Assembly (NCBI GenBank): GCA_009746045.1
Contig: RPFO01001672.1
Location: 1-64,000 of the forward strand
DNA from: Mesostigma viride
Lineage: Eukaryota > Streptophyta > Mesostigmatophyceae > Mesostigmatales > Mesostigmataceae
Direction of reading: 5' to 3'
Length of the DNA stretch: 64,000 nucleotides
The notes beneath the pieces were generated by a model. The model saw only the letters and a program-made list of their open reading frames with translations. It was not told the origin of the DNA and did no database searches. Numbering within the stretch: the stretch's first letter is position 1; every line of letters starts with the position of its first letter. This document shows positions 44,260 to 55,215 of this stretch, piece by piece. Made by a program: the position numbers and the translations under genes.

Positions 44260-44726
44260 CTCGCGTTAGCACATTTATAACGCAATTTTTTGCGTTATAA
44301 CACTTTATTTCAATTAAGGGGACGGTCCCGGCGCGAATATTTTGGCGCCGAAAAATTCGCGGTACCCGTCCGTACCGTGAAAAAGTGGTGCACGGGGCGC
44401 GCACCCCTACCGGAGCTGGCCATGGCGACGTGCTTTCAGGCAGAGTAGAAAAAGATAGCTTGCGGAATGCAGAGAAACTGAGCGAATCTTAAAGATGATG
44501 AGTAAATGATACTACTTCGTAGCGGAGTTCGCGTTTTTTGCAGTGTCGATGATTTTATTGATGACCATCGCCACGGAGCCACGAGCCACGAGCCACGAGG
44601 TAGCCATGGCTGTCGGAGCTCATAACTTTCACGTTTGAGCCCCGAATTCAGCTGTGAATATCACAATCGCTTCGTCTTTCTTAGACGCACATGCTGATAT
44701 AATTTTCCAAAGCTATAACGCACTAT

Positions 44727-46127
44727 ATGGCGAATAAACGCGCCTCGACGCAACGCAGCCTGGCGGCTGCGCTCGGCAATGAAAATACGTCTGCAGCTTC
44801 GCCATCAGGGCCGGAAGGCAGTGCTGCCACTAGTCGCGCACTGGTGGTCGTCCAGCACCCCCCCGGGCTTCCTGCCTCGCCTTCAGCCTCGCCTGAGCCA
44901 AAACGCAGCCGCCCAGCCGAACCGAGCTGGTCTGAGCGCGATTTCGACGTTGACGGGATATTTTCCACCTTCAACACCTTCAACGATCACAGACCCAGCT
45001 ATTTCGACATGCCACCCCTCAAGCTACTGGAGTTCGTGTTTTATGGGTCACACGCCTCCCTTCTCGACCTGTGCCAACGCCTTCAACAATGCTACCGCTT
45101 CCGCAATGGACCTGACGGCCGGTTCACAATGCGACAACAATCTGAGAACCTGGCCAGCTGGTCTCGCCCCCGTCTTCAGATCGGCGCCCTCTTTTCCATC
45201 CTTGACCGCTCTGTCACGGACCTCTGGACCCCCTCCCCCTTGACCGAATCCACCTTCCTCTTCCACCTCCAAGCAACCATCTCACAGCACGTGACGCCCC
45301 TAGCCGCAGATGTGGCGGCAATGGGCGGCACGCTGGCTGCTGAGCTCCCCACCATCTCCACCGCCACTTCCAGCCTCCTCGCCTCCTCCACCGCCACCAC
45401 CCCCACCTCCGACGCCATCACCGCCCAGCTCCGTGACATCGACCAGCGTCTTAAGGACAACGCCATCGCTATCGAGGTTCTGCAGAACACCGCAGGCCTC
45501 ACCGCCCAGGCGGTGAAGGACATTGCCGCCAAGCCAGCCCCGGCTGGCCTGGCCGGCGATGCTCCTCCCATCACCACATGGGCGGACATGCTTAAGCAAC
45601 ATACCACCTCCACCACCTCCGCCGTCGCAGCCCAGCTTCAACAGCAGACGCTTGACCTCCGCGAGGAGGCCGAGCTCGCCAAGCGCAGCCTCAACGTCAT
45701 TGTCAAGAACTTCAAGATGGAGGAAGGTGAGAATTCCGAGAAGCTTTTGCGTGCGTTTGAGAGAGAAATCCTTGGTCGCATGGGCCTTAACGGTGAGATC
45801 GAGCTGGCCGCCCACCGCCTTCCCCGCGCGCGGGGTAAGGCAGGGCCGCCCCCGCTCCTTCTCACCTTTAAGACCCCGGCGGACAAGATTTCTTTTCTCA
45901 GACGCCGCAAGCGGCTCGAGAAGACTCTCTTCACCCTTGATGACGACTTGACCCTGGCGCAGCAACAACGGCGACGGGAGCTATGGCCGACCTACCTCCA
46001 GCTCCGGCAGACCAAGGCGGGACAGCCGGTGTACTGGAAGGGGGCGGCCATCTACGTCGGCCATAAGCCCTGGCAGGCGACCCCCTCCCCCCCCGCGGCC
46101 CCAGCGACTCCAGACGCCCCAGCTTAG
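44727..46127 (+). CDS. LINE ORF1 protein (L1-type nucleic-acid chaperone)
   Basis: An intact frame of 466 residues from ATG 44727. Residues 1-110 are low-complexity. Around 200-290 lies a Ser/Thr/Ala-rich then helical stretch (DIDQRLKDNAIAIEVLQNT). From about 322 comes an RRM-like domain (SLNVIVKNFKMEEGENSEKL). From about 380 a C-terminal domain carries FLRRRKRLEKTLFTLDDDLT and QQQRRRELWPTYLQLRQTK, the arrangement seen in L1-type ORF1 (transposase_22-like) proteins. Such proteins bind the LINE RNA and help target-primed reverse transcription. The open frame, in spite of no ORF2 nearby, suggests the copy is young or kept because it can be mobilised in trans. Confidence 0.85.
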   Translation: MANKRASTQRSLAAALGNENTSAASPSGPEGSAATSRALVVVQHPPGLPASPSASPEPKRSRPAEPSWSERDFDVDGIFSTFNTFNDHRPSYFDMPPLKLLEFVFYGSHASLLDLCQRLQQCYRFRNGPDGRFTMRQQSENLASWSRPRLQIGALFSILDRSVTDLWTPSPLTESTFLFHLQATISQHVTPLAADVAAMGGTLAAELPTISTATSSLLASSTATTPTSDAITAQLRDIDQRLKDNAIAIEVLQNTAGLTAQAVKDIAAKPAPAGLAGDAPPITTWADMLKQHTTSTTSAVAAQLQQQTLDLREEAELAKRSLNVIVKNFKMEEGENSEKLLRAFEREILGRMGLNGEIELAAHRLPRARGKAGPPPLLLTFKTPADKISFLRRRKRLEKTLFTLDDDLTLAQQQRRRELWPTYLQLRQTKAGQPVYWKGAAIYVGHKPWQATPSPPAAPATPDAPA

Positions 46128-46349
46128 GGGAATATAGCAGTAGTAGTGTAGAATAGATAGACCGTGGCCATGTACATGTACGCCTCCTAGAGGCACTATC
46201 TCAGCTACGGCCACGCGCTTTACTTAATCATGTACATGTGTGCCTATTATGAGCCACACCCCAGATGATGCCTAGCTTTATTTAGTTCTGTTGTGCCTAT
46301 GCAGGGAATAACTCTCTGCTGAGACGCCATGCCCTAGCTTCTTTGTATA

Positions 46350-46652
46350 TTTTGGAAGAAGATGATGGACAAGGCCAAGTGGGCCCAGGTCATAGAGGAC
46401 AACGAGCCCCCCCCAGTGGGGAAGCGCCCGCGTGTGCAATCCCACGGGAGGCACGCTAGATAGCTCCCCCTAGGGCAGCGTGCGGCTGCCTAGATAGATG
46501 ATGTAGTTAGAATGTTGCTAGATAGATGTAGTATGTAGCCAATGTAGATAGATTAGACCGGTAGGAATGTTTGCACCCATCCATCCATTCATCGGGGTTA
46601 ATGCTCCGTGACTCCCCAACGGGAGCACGAGTCTAATTAATTAATTAATTAA
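46350..46652 (+). mobile_element. 5'-truncated LINE, family A, nested in family B
   Basis: A perfect 11-bp duplication TTCTTTGTATA flanks it (46339-46349 and 46653-46663). It starts within the last ORF2 codons (GGAAGAAGATGATGGACAAG) and ends in the CTCCC-CAAC-GGGAG stem-loop and AATT repeats. It was inserted into the 3' region of the family-B element, so it is the younger of the two. Confidence 0.95.
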
Positions 46653-46894
46653 TTCTTTGTATAGCTATGCTGATCTTCCCCCCCATGACAGGCTCCCCCT
46701 TCGCTGGGCATAGCTTGAAGGTCATGGGGATGCCAGTGCCCTGGTGCACCTCGAGCAAGGGTCCTTTACATCCCCACCCTTGCAGGAAGTAGCTTAGGAT
46801 GTATGATAGGCCATATGCCCCCTCTCAAGGGCTATGTGCTACATATACTCCCAACGGAGTTATGTTACAATTCAATTCAATTCAATCGCCACGG

Positions 46895-49018
46895 GGGTCC
46901 AATCTGATGTTTTCGTCGAGAGGAATAAATTAGAATGCACGCTGGCGGCGGTGATTGTCAGGTTTTATGGGCTTTACCTAGCGTCAAGGATGCGTTTAAA
47001 TCGTTATTGGTAAAGCTTTAAAAAATTTGCTGGGTTTCGGCAAGATTTCCGTCATGATCGGTAAGACACTCTCCAGGCTCGCGGGATGCGCGCCTTATTA
47101 TTCCATAGAAGGTTGTTCTTTCTTGCGCCGCTGGGCGAAGGACAATTCCGGTAATGGTACGATCGTGTCATCAACGTGACCCTATGAATGCTTCGCTTCC
47201 TTTATGGGTTATCAACGCAAGTTTTCGGCTTCTTTCCGTGCAGTTAGCGCCAGGTATAATGCCATTCCGTGCTGCGCATCGCCAGATTCCTGGCACCTTT
47301 CAGTGGTTTTTACTGATGTACGTTGCATGGAGCCCTGGGATGTGTCAAAGCGTGACCGTGGCATATCGTCAAGTTGTCAGGGATTTGCTGAGTGGTTTCT
47401 TGGAAGGAGATTGCTAACAGCACTCAGTTTTGTGTGAATATTGACGCGGCCTTTCTTAGCAGAGGCTTCATTGTGGTTCTAAAGAGGCTCACAAGCTTGA
47501 GTTTGTTTCTTGGCAAACAATTGCGCTGGAAAGAAAGGTGGCAGTGGTTTTTCTGAGGGGCATACTGCATGGGTGGAACTGCACGTAGGTAGGGGTTATC
47601 GTTGTCTTGTTGGCCTTTCTCCCACTAAAATGGGAGAGCCCTAATTCATATGCTAGCAAGGCAAGGTAACCATGGTAAGAAGCCTTGGCAAGCAGCATGT
47701 ATGATAATTCTGCTTTCTCTGTGGACTGTCTGTTGTTACCCTTGTTGGGCAATTAGTGGATATGGCTTTCTAGGGTGTGTTTGAGCTTGGTTTTGGGATG
47801 ATGCCCACACCATAAACCTGGAATATGCTTTAGAAGTGTTGGCTAGGCATGTAGAGCTACCTGCCTCATTGTTGTGCACACACGCAACAGGTTGCCCGTG
47901 TCGAGGTAAGGCAAGGGCACATGACGTGCCCAGCCACGTCCTTGTACATTGTGGTCGAATTGGGCATGGTCAGAAGCCTTTTGGATGGCATAGGAAGTGT
48001 TAGTGTGCCTTAATACTCACTAATGCCTTCCTTAGCGTCTGCACAGGTGGCCAACTGCCAAAATTAATAACTGCTACAGCTGAGCTCAGAATGCCACCAA
48101 ACTTTGACAGTGCCTTCTATGGTCATGACAGAATTTGACTTGTGCTTTTCAGGCCTAATTGATGTGTTATGAGTGTGTATGGGGACGCCCCGCCTAAAAA
48201 AGCGTATTTTTGGCCCAAAAATTAATAACTCAAAGGGATGTGCTGATTTTGTTGATCCAATTAGGTAGAAACCATGTCCCATGACATTTTTATACGGGTT
48301 GTGCTTTTTTCATGCAACTGGTTCTCCCACTGTTCTGGGCAAGATGTGCCCCGGACAGCGTTTTTTTCTATTTTTAGCTCATAGCCGGTGTATGGCTGGG
48401 GGTAGTACCCCCAACAAGTGGTGGTATGCATGCCCAAACATCATGTTTATGGTCCCCAAACATCATTCAGTGCTTGACAGTTGCATTTCTGTAGTTATTA
48501 GGGGGGGTAAGTTTTGATATATTTCTATGGGACCCTCCCCTTAAACACATCTAATGAAGCAAGCATGATATGGGCTATCTGAGGCCAGTTATGAATTCTC
48601 TGAGATATATAAAAAAATGTAGTATATGGTCTTGGCATGTAATTCCCAGCCTGGCTATGTGAAATCCAAAGTTGAAGACACATGGGTCTCGTAAACTATG
48701 ACCCCCTCACACTACAAGGGGCCGGTATGCCACATGGGTCAAGTATTGCAGGCACTGAATTTTTTGGAGTAAAAGCAATATATGTAGACCCTCGTGGCTG
48801 CATATGGGCTTGAAATAAGCAGCCCTCCTATTTTCCCCACACCCATGAAATTATAACACTATAACACTGGGTAGACAAGTGGGTGCACACAAAAGGCACC
48901 GTGGGCCCCTTGGGCCCGGGCATAAACCCATGGAGATGCACAAACTAAGCCCAGATATGTCAAAATAAGACAGGGCAACCACCTGCAGCCAATAATACAA
49001 GCTGGCCACATGCCACGC
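46895..49018. other. unassigned interior of the TTAA element
   Basis: AT-rich DNA with no convincing gene. Short open frames exist at 47154-47437 (plus) and 47489-47752 (minus), but neither shows a recognisable motif. If a transposase gene once lay here it is not visible to me. Confidence 0.3.
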
Positions 49019-49940
49019 TTAACGAGAAGAGCGGGCACTGCGGCCAGACCCCCCCGAGGACGGGGTAGCCGTGCCACCGCTGGCCCGCTTCTTCTTTGGC
49101 CTCTTTGGCGTCCTTGGCGTCTTCTCCGTGTACTCGCCCGCCTCACTGCATGCTCCACCAGGCGGATGCCCTCCTGCTGCCAGTCGGTCTCCTTCCAGCC
49201 CTCGGCGTCCTTTACCACCCACCCCGCCAGGTCTGCCAGCTCGGCCTCAATGGCGTCCTCCACCGACTTGGCCTGCAGCTCCGGATCCACAAAATCATCC
49301 TCATCCGCCTCCTCTTCCTCCTCATCGCTCGTGACATTGCCGGCCTTGGCAGCCTCCCTTGCAGCTCGCTTGGTCGAGGTCTTGCTCTTGGACCCCGCAG
49401 GCCGCCCTCGCTTTCTTTTCTGAACCGGCGCCGGCTCCTCCTCCTCCTCCTCCTCCTCCTCCTCGTCCTCGTCCTCACGTCCTCGTCCTCCTCCTCCTCC
49501 TCCTCCTCCTCCTCCTCCTCCTCATCGTCGTCTCCCTCGTCCCCCTCCTCCTCCTCGCCATTATCCGAATCTAAGCCGACAGTGGCCTTCTGGGCAGCAT
49601 CCTCGGGCAGGGCGTAGCCCAGCTCCTCGTCCAGCTGCTCGACCCGGAGGACAATATCATCCATCTCGTCTGGCTCGGAATCGAGCCATTTCAGCACCTG
49701 CCATTCGTTAAACAGCTCGTGCGACCTATCTCGAGGGAAGTAGCACCTCCACAGGTCCAGATCACCGACCTTCGGCGATGCTTTCATGAAAGATTTCACG
49801 TTTCCCTGCACTTTGGCCTCATTCCAGCCACCCTTGTACTGTTTCCTCGCCCATTTCTCACCCCAGTATGTTGCTGGGACGCTAACATGTCTTCCTATTA
49901 GGTTACGATCGCGTTTCCTGGGGTCAAACAGCTGCGCCAT
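49019..49940 (-). CDS. unknown acidic AT-hook protein, frames disturbed
   Basis: ATG at 49940 opens MAQLFDPRKRDRNLIGRHVS. Residues about 15-85 form a compact domain (YWGEKWARKQYKGGWNEAKV, DLDLWRCYFPRDRSHELF) with the look of a small beta-barrel chromatin reader, such as a Tudor or SH3-like fold; this is inference. Next comes a long Asp/Glu run from a GAG/GAC repeat. The coding character then continues in another frame with PAPVQKRKRGRPAGSKSK, a classical RGRP AT-hook, then DPELQAKSVEDAIEAELADL. A third frame gives a basic Ser/Gly tail (EYTEKTPRTPKRPKKKRASG) and stop at 49019. The two frame changes could be repeat-length errors or decay. It is the only protein-like gene in the TTAA element besides the LINE ORF1. 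Confidence 0.5.
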
Positions 49941-50282
49941 GTCGCTAGACTACAGCAGGACTGCAGTGGGTACGCGCGATTTCGTTCGGCCATCACCTTC
50001 GTCTTCCCTAAAAAGTCCTGATTTACAGCTGGCATTGCATGATGCCACGTGGCAACCGTTGGGTACTTGGGTACGGGGATTTTTTTATGAGATCCTAGGG
50101 TTATAAACTAAGCCTGACTGCAGTTGTTTGGCCTCTAAACTATTGGGAAATAGTTGTTTGAACTCCATGTTAACAACGCAATTTTTTGCGTTATAACCTC
50201 ACAACGCAAAAAATTGCGTTATGTAATAACGCGAGTTAATCCATTAAGGGCTTTATTCAGATCTGTTAAGTTAAGGGCACGA

Positions 50283-50340
50283 AAAATACAGATTAATTAA
50301 TTAATTAGTTAAGGGCACGAAAAATACAGATTAATTAATT
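50283..50340. repeat. 39-bp direct repeat
   Basis: TTAAGGGCACGAAAAATACA followed by GATTAATTAATTAATTAG occurs twice in tandem, just outside the TTAA element and next to a minus-strand LINE tail. Confidence 0.8.
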
Positions 50341-50554
50341 AATTAGACTCGTGCTCCCGTTGGGGAGTCACGGAGCATTAACCCCGATGGATGGATGGAT
50401 GGGTGCAAACAGTCCTACCGGTCTAATCTATCTACATCGGCTACATACTACATCTATCTAACAGCATTCTAACTACAACATCTATCTAGGCAGCCGCACG
50501 CTGCCCTAGGGGAGCTATCTGGCGTGCCTCCCACGGGATTGCACACGCGATTTC
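50332..50554 (-). mobile_element. 5'-truncated LINE, family A, minus strand
   Basis: A 10-bp duplication AAATACAGAT flanks it (50322-50331 and 50555-50564). It is the reverse complement of the family-A 3' region, with the stem-loop and AATT tail at the left. The 223 bp contain no coding part beyond the last codons. Confidence 0.93.
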
Positions 50555-50674
50555 AAATACAGATGGCTAGGCGTATATCAAGGACACAACCATCGCAGGC
50601 CAGAAATCGGGGGAATCCGGACCATGGTAGCTTGAGCCTGCCATGGCCCGCCTGCCTGGCTAGGTGTGTATACA

Positions 50675-51744
50675 ATTCGAGCCAGCTTGGACATCCTTAA
50701 CGAGCGCGAACACGGCGGCGGTGGCCCGGGCTACCGCCTGTCCGACAGTGATTTATGCGCGGATGATACCATCCTCATCGAGCGCCCCGAGCACATTCAT
50801 GCAGACCTGGCTGGACTGTCTGGGCTTGGAGGCGCGGGCGGTGGGGTTCGAGATTAGCGTCAAAACTGAGGCGATGGTCATTGGGGCTACCAGTCGCCTG
50901 CCGCTGCCGCGGCTGCTAGACGGGACGGAGGTCTCATTCCGTGATCGCTTCAAACTGCTGGGGAGCATGCTCCCCGACACCACCGACGATGTGGACATCC
51001 GCATCGGCCTGGCCTGGGCTGGGCACCGTTCGCTCAACACCTACTGGCACTCCAAGGACCTGGTCGAGCACCGCAAGCGCATGCTCTTCAAGGTCCTGGT
51101 CCTCACGGTGCTCACCTATGGCGCCGAGGCATGGACGCTCGATCACGGACACACTGGCCGCCAAGCTAGACGGCACAGTAACCAGGACAGTGCTACGCCA
51201 GGCCCTGAATGTAGGGTTTTCCACACATAGGTAGACCTCTAGAATCTTTGTACCAGGGTATCAAGGAGACAACCAGCGCAGGCCAGAAATCGGAATCGGG
51301 AGAATCCGGACCATGGTAGCTCGAGCCTGCCGTTATCTTGTCCGCGTGTTCGAGTCGTTCAGGATGATGAAGATGAATGGTTATGCCTCGCAGGCCCCAA
51401 GGACATTCCCAGGAAGCTAGATAAACCTACCATGAACTACACCCAGATGTTGATGGCCGACCTAGTGGTCCCAGCTCAGTTTGAACACCGCATCCACTCC
51501 TTCTCCCTTCTTTGGACTGCCATGCAGAACAAGAAGCGTTGGCAGAAGATTGTCCCTGGAGGCTCACACGCCAGCCCAGGCTGTGGGCAAGCCACCGCCC
51601 CCAAAGAGGTGAAGGGGCGTTTTGCTGATCGTAGTGTAGGTAGGATTTTATAGACTAGATAGCTTAGAGTTATGCTACTTTCGATTACGCCGCTTCCTCC
51701 ACCTCCACCCCCCATCGAGGAATATGTGCTACATGATCTCCCCC
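50675..51744 (+). mobile_element. broken LINE, family C: RT end, C-terminus and 3' region
   Basis: Similarity starts at SLDILNEREHGGG, passes a CADDT form of the RT catalytic box, then GFEISVKTEAMVIGATSR, LLGSMLPDTTDDVDIRIGLA and MLFKVLVLTVLTYGAEAWT, typical of the RT thumb and connection in L1-like LINEs. Near 51260-51395 a foreign repeat (GACAACCAGCGCAGGCCAG) replaces ORF sequence. The C-terminus returns as MNYTQMLMADLVVPAQFEHR, and the 3' region is cut off at 51744 within the usual TGATCTCCC stem-loop. There are several frame changes and a missing 5' half: dead. Confidence 0.85.
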
Positions 51745-54130
51745 AACGCCGCCATTTTTGCGGGCTTTGCGGCCCGTGCCCCGTTGCTGGCGGCCCGGCA
51801 CCTGCCGGTCATGCCCCGCCACCGCCCCGGCCCGCTCTACCGCCAGGACCCCGAGGTCTTGGCCGCCTGGCACCGCCTCAAGCGTAACCGGGACCCGCTG
51901 CAGAAACCGGTGCTCAAGGCCGCCCTCGTGGAGGCCTACGAGCACGCCCAGGACGCAGAGGCGGCCCAGTGCATCGCAGAAACCAACAAGGCCTGCCAAG
52001 CTCGCAACCAGGGCAAGGACATGTGGTACCGCCTCGACCGGCTCGGCGGCCGGTGGCAGCGCACCCCGGTGGAGCACACGGGGGACGGCACGGCGCCGGT
52101 AAGCCTTGACCGCTGGTGGGCCCACAATGTTTCAGGACTTGACAGGTGGGGCTCGCGCCCCGCCCCCCCCCCCCCGCCGCTTCACCCCGAGACGGCCGCC
52201 CGTCTCGGGGTCGCCGGACCCCCGCCGCCGCGGGCGCCCCCCTCCTCGGCCGCGGACTACCAAGTCCCCGCCTTGCAGGAGGGCTGCCTTGCCACCACCG
52301 ACGTCGTCCGGCCCCTTCACCTTGAAGGCATATTGGACGGCGCCCTTGCTCGCCTGCGGTATGACGCGGCGGTCGGTGCCGACCACCTTTCGGCTGAGCT
52401 GCTGAAGACCCCTGACCCGGCGGTGAGGGATCTTCTGCTGGCGTTCTGCAACCGCCGGTGTCCTGCTCTCTGAGGAGCCCCGGCCTGCTGAGTGGCAGAC
52501 GGCCATCCGCGTCATGCTGTATAAGAAGGGCTCTGCTGCTGACCGGCCCGGTAACTACCGGGGTGTCTGCCTCCAGAGCACCGCGCTGAAGGTCTTCATG
52601 CGCATGATGCTGCACAGGCTCCGCGCCGCGCTGGACCCACACCTGGGTGAGTCTCAGATGGGTTTCCGTCCTGGTCGTATAACACTGTCATGTGGCTGTG
52701 TTTGTCGCGCGCCGGTTGATGGAGGAGGTGCGTCGCCTTTGCCCTGACAGAACTTTTTCCGCTGGTCTTCATTTTTGTTGACTATATCAAGGCCTTTGAC
52801 ACGGTCCTCTGGGAGGCTCTTTGGGCCATCCTAGCTCTGGATCGGGTGCCACCAGCATTTATTGCTGCCATTCGTCGACTGTATGAGGGCTCACAGGCAG
52901 TAGTGCGGACTGCGGAAGGCACCACCCCACCATTCCCCCTTCACCACGGGGTGTGGCAAGGTTGTGCACGCCCTGTCCCCATACCTGTTCATTATTGTCG
53001 TGGATCACGTCATGCGCCGGGCACGTGCGCGCTTTACTGCTCTTAAGGGGTTTGAGCCCGGCTTGGACATCCTTAACTCGTGAGCGCGAGCACGGCGGGG
53101 TTAGCACTGGCTACCGCCTGGCCAACCTGATTTATGCGGACGACACCACCCGAGCATCGCGCGCCCCGAGCGCATTCAGACCTGGCTGGACTGTTTGGGC
53201 CTGGAGGCGAGGGCGGTGGGGTTGGAGATTAGTGTCAAAACTGAGGCGATGGTGATTGGGGCCTCCAGTAGACCACCGCTGCCGCGCCTGCTCGACGGGA
53301 CGGAGGTCCCGTTCCGCGATCGCTTCAAACTGTTGGGGAGTCCCTGACACCGCAGACGATGTGGACATCCGCATCGGCCTGGCCTGGGCCACTGAGGCTC
53401 CGTTCGCTCAACACCTACTGCATGGCGCTCGAAGGGCCTGGGCGAGCACGCACAAGCGCATGCTCTTCAAGGTCCTCGTCCTCACGGTGCTCACGTATCG
53501 GGCGCCGAGGCGTGGACAATCACACCGGCAATGTTCACTGGCAGCTACTGTAAGCTAGACGGCACGGTTTACAGGATGCTTCGACAGGTCCTGAACGTAG
53601 GGTTTTCCAAGCGCCCGTCATTAGAGTCTTTGTATCAGGGTATGCCTCGTATTTCGGACGAGATCAGTAGGCAGCGTAGGATAGCATTTGTAGGACATCT
53701 TGCTCGCACCAGCCAGGTCGACACCGCCCTTGGTCTGGCAGGGCCCCCAGCGGCTTGGCCAGCCAGGGCGGCATATTCTGACCTGGCCTGGCCCCAAGGG
53801 CATTCCCAAAAGGCCTGGTAGGGAAATGTTGAATGCCACGAACTACATCCCTGGAGATGTTGCTGGCCGACCTAGTGGTCCCAGCCCCGTTTGAATATCG
53901 CATTCACTCCCTCTCTCTTGCTTTCATGAGAGCTCTGCTATGCAGTTCAAGAAGATCGATTAACTGTCCAGGCTCACACGCTAGCGGCCCTGTGGGCAAG
54001 CCCCCTCCCCCCTAGAGGAAGGGGCGCTTCGCTGAGTAGAGTAGCTAGGGTTTTCTAGATTAGCTTAGCTTAGAGTTAGATTAGCTCGGTTCCACGGCTT
54101 CGCCCACCTCCATCCATGGGATTATTCCAT
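51745..54130 (+). mobile_element. broken LINE: linker, reverse transcriptase and C-terminus
   Basis: An open frame to 52473 covers the linker between endonuclease and RT (AAWHRLKRNRDPLQKPVLKA, MWYRLDRLGGRWQRTP). RT motifs follow in shifting frames: RPGNYRGVCLQSTALKVFM, GESQMGFRPGR, VDYIKAFDTVLWEALW (catalytic D), FPLHHGVWQGC and LIYADDT (the catalytic YADD box near 53130). The C-terminal part (ISDEISRQRRIAFVGHLART) and a 3' region follow. No 5' endonuclease is present, there are at least four frame changes, and it is not functional. The ORF2 type and ORF1 elsewhere in the window fit the L1-like group. Confidence 0.88.
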
Positions 54131-54139
54131 CCAGCAAGG

Positions 54140-54410
54140 GAATATTAACTAATAGGAACATAACTCAGTTGGGAGTGTACGTATGTAGCACATATCCCAG
54201 ACGGAAGGGGCATATGGCTTTTAATACATTCTACTAAGCTACTTCCTGTAAGGGTGGGATCGAATGTAAACAACACTTGCTCTAGTAGGTGCACCAAGGG
54301 CACCTGCACCGCGGCACCACGATCTATATCAAGCTCAACCCAGCTAAGGGGAGCCCGGCTGTCATGGGGGGGGAACATCATGCACCATGCATGGCTCATA
54401 CAAGAGCTAT
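54140..54410 (-). mobile_element. LINE 3' region, family-B-like, minus strand
   Basis: The reverse complement contains the family-B landmarks in order: GACAGCCGGGCTCCCC, GGTGCACC, TTACATTCG-type phrase, GCAGGAAGTAGCTTAG-like phrase and ACTCCCAACTGAGTTATGTT. It is diverged from the copies at 34.9 and 46.7 kb. Confidence 0.75.
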
Positions 54411-55215
54411 TTATTATTAATTAATTAGGAACATAACTCCGTTGGGAGTATTATTAAATTTAATTAAATTAAATTATAACATGCCTCCGTTGGGAGATCA
54501 TGTAGTAGCACATATTCCATGATGGATGGGTGGGGTGGAGGAAGCCGCGTAATCGAACTATCCTAACTCTAAGTTATCTAGTCTAGAAAATCCTAACCAC
54601 ACTACTCATCAAAATGCCTCCTCCGCTTGGGCGGGAGGGCCGGGGCTTGCCCACAGGGTCGGGCGTGCCGCCTTGACAATCTTCTGCCACCGCGTCGTGT
54701 CCTGCATGGCAGTCCAAAGACGGGAGAGAGAGTGGATGCGGTTCTCAAGCTGGGCTGGGACCCGACTAGGTCGTCCAGCCACATCTGGATGTAGTTCGTG
54801 ACAGGTTTCCCCACCCTTTTGGGAATGCCCTTGGGGCCAGGCCAGGTCAGAATGTGTCGCCCTGGCTGGCCAAGCCGCTGGGGGCCGGCCAGACCAAGCC
54901 GGGCGGTGTTGACCTGGCTAGGGTGCGAGCAAGGTGTCCTACAAATGCTATCCTACGCTGGTCGCTGCCTAATCTGGTCCGAAATACGGGGCATACCATG
55001 ATACAAAGACTCTGATGACGGGCGCTCGGAAAACCCTACGTTAAGGACCTGTCGGAGCATCCTGTAAACCGTGCCGTTGCCGCCTAGCTGCCAGTTTGGG
55101 TGTGATTGTCCACGCCTCGGCGCCATACGTGAGCACCGTGAGGACGAGGACCTTGAAGAGCATGCGCTTGCGGTGCTCGCCCAGGCCCTTCGAGCGCCAG
55201 TAGGTGTTGGGAGTA
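54411..55215 (-). mobile_element. broken LINE, family C: C-terminal half, minus strand
   Basis: On the minus strand: YWRSKGLGEHRKRMLFKVLV and LTVLTYGAEAWTITPKLAAR, then the ISRQRR-type region, then TNYIQMWLDDLV, then a 3' region with GATCTCCCAACGGAGGCATG and a TTTAATTTAATT tail. It matches the plus-strand copies at 51.0-51.7 and 53.4-54.1 kb. It is truncated at both ends of the ORF. Confidence 0.82.

Larger units (their letters stand above)
44577..46884 (+). mobile_element. ORF1-only LINE, family B (HAL1-like)
   Basis: A 10-bp duplication ATCGCCACGG flanks it (44567-44576 and 46885-46894). It has a 5' region with AGCCACG repeats, ORF1 (44727-46127), then only about 210 bp before the typical family-B 3' region. 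The latter is interrupted by a family-A LINE and resumes at 46664, ending in ACTCC-CAAC-GGAGT and CAATT repeats. There is no ORF2 (endonuclease and reverse transcriptase), so it is non-autonomous, like the mammalian half-L1 elements that keep only ORF1. Confidence 0.88.
44260..50235. mobile_element. 6-kb inverted-repeat DNA element with TTAA target duplication
   Basis: The ends are CTCGCGTTA...TAACGCGAG, flanked by TTAA at 44256-44259 and 50236-50239. The inverted repeats extend about 40 bp imperfectly, and both include the small hairpin AACGCAATTTTTTGCGTT. TTAA duplication is typical of the piggyBac superfamily, but the terminal bases are not the classical ones and no DDE transposase was seen, so the class is tentative. 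Inside are an ORF1-only LINE, a second LINE fragment, about 2 kb of unassigned DNA and a minus-strand AT-hook gene. The adjacent duplicated block supplies an unoccupied copy of the target. Confidence 0.75.
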
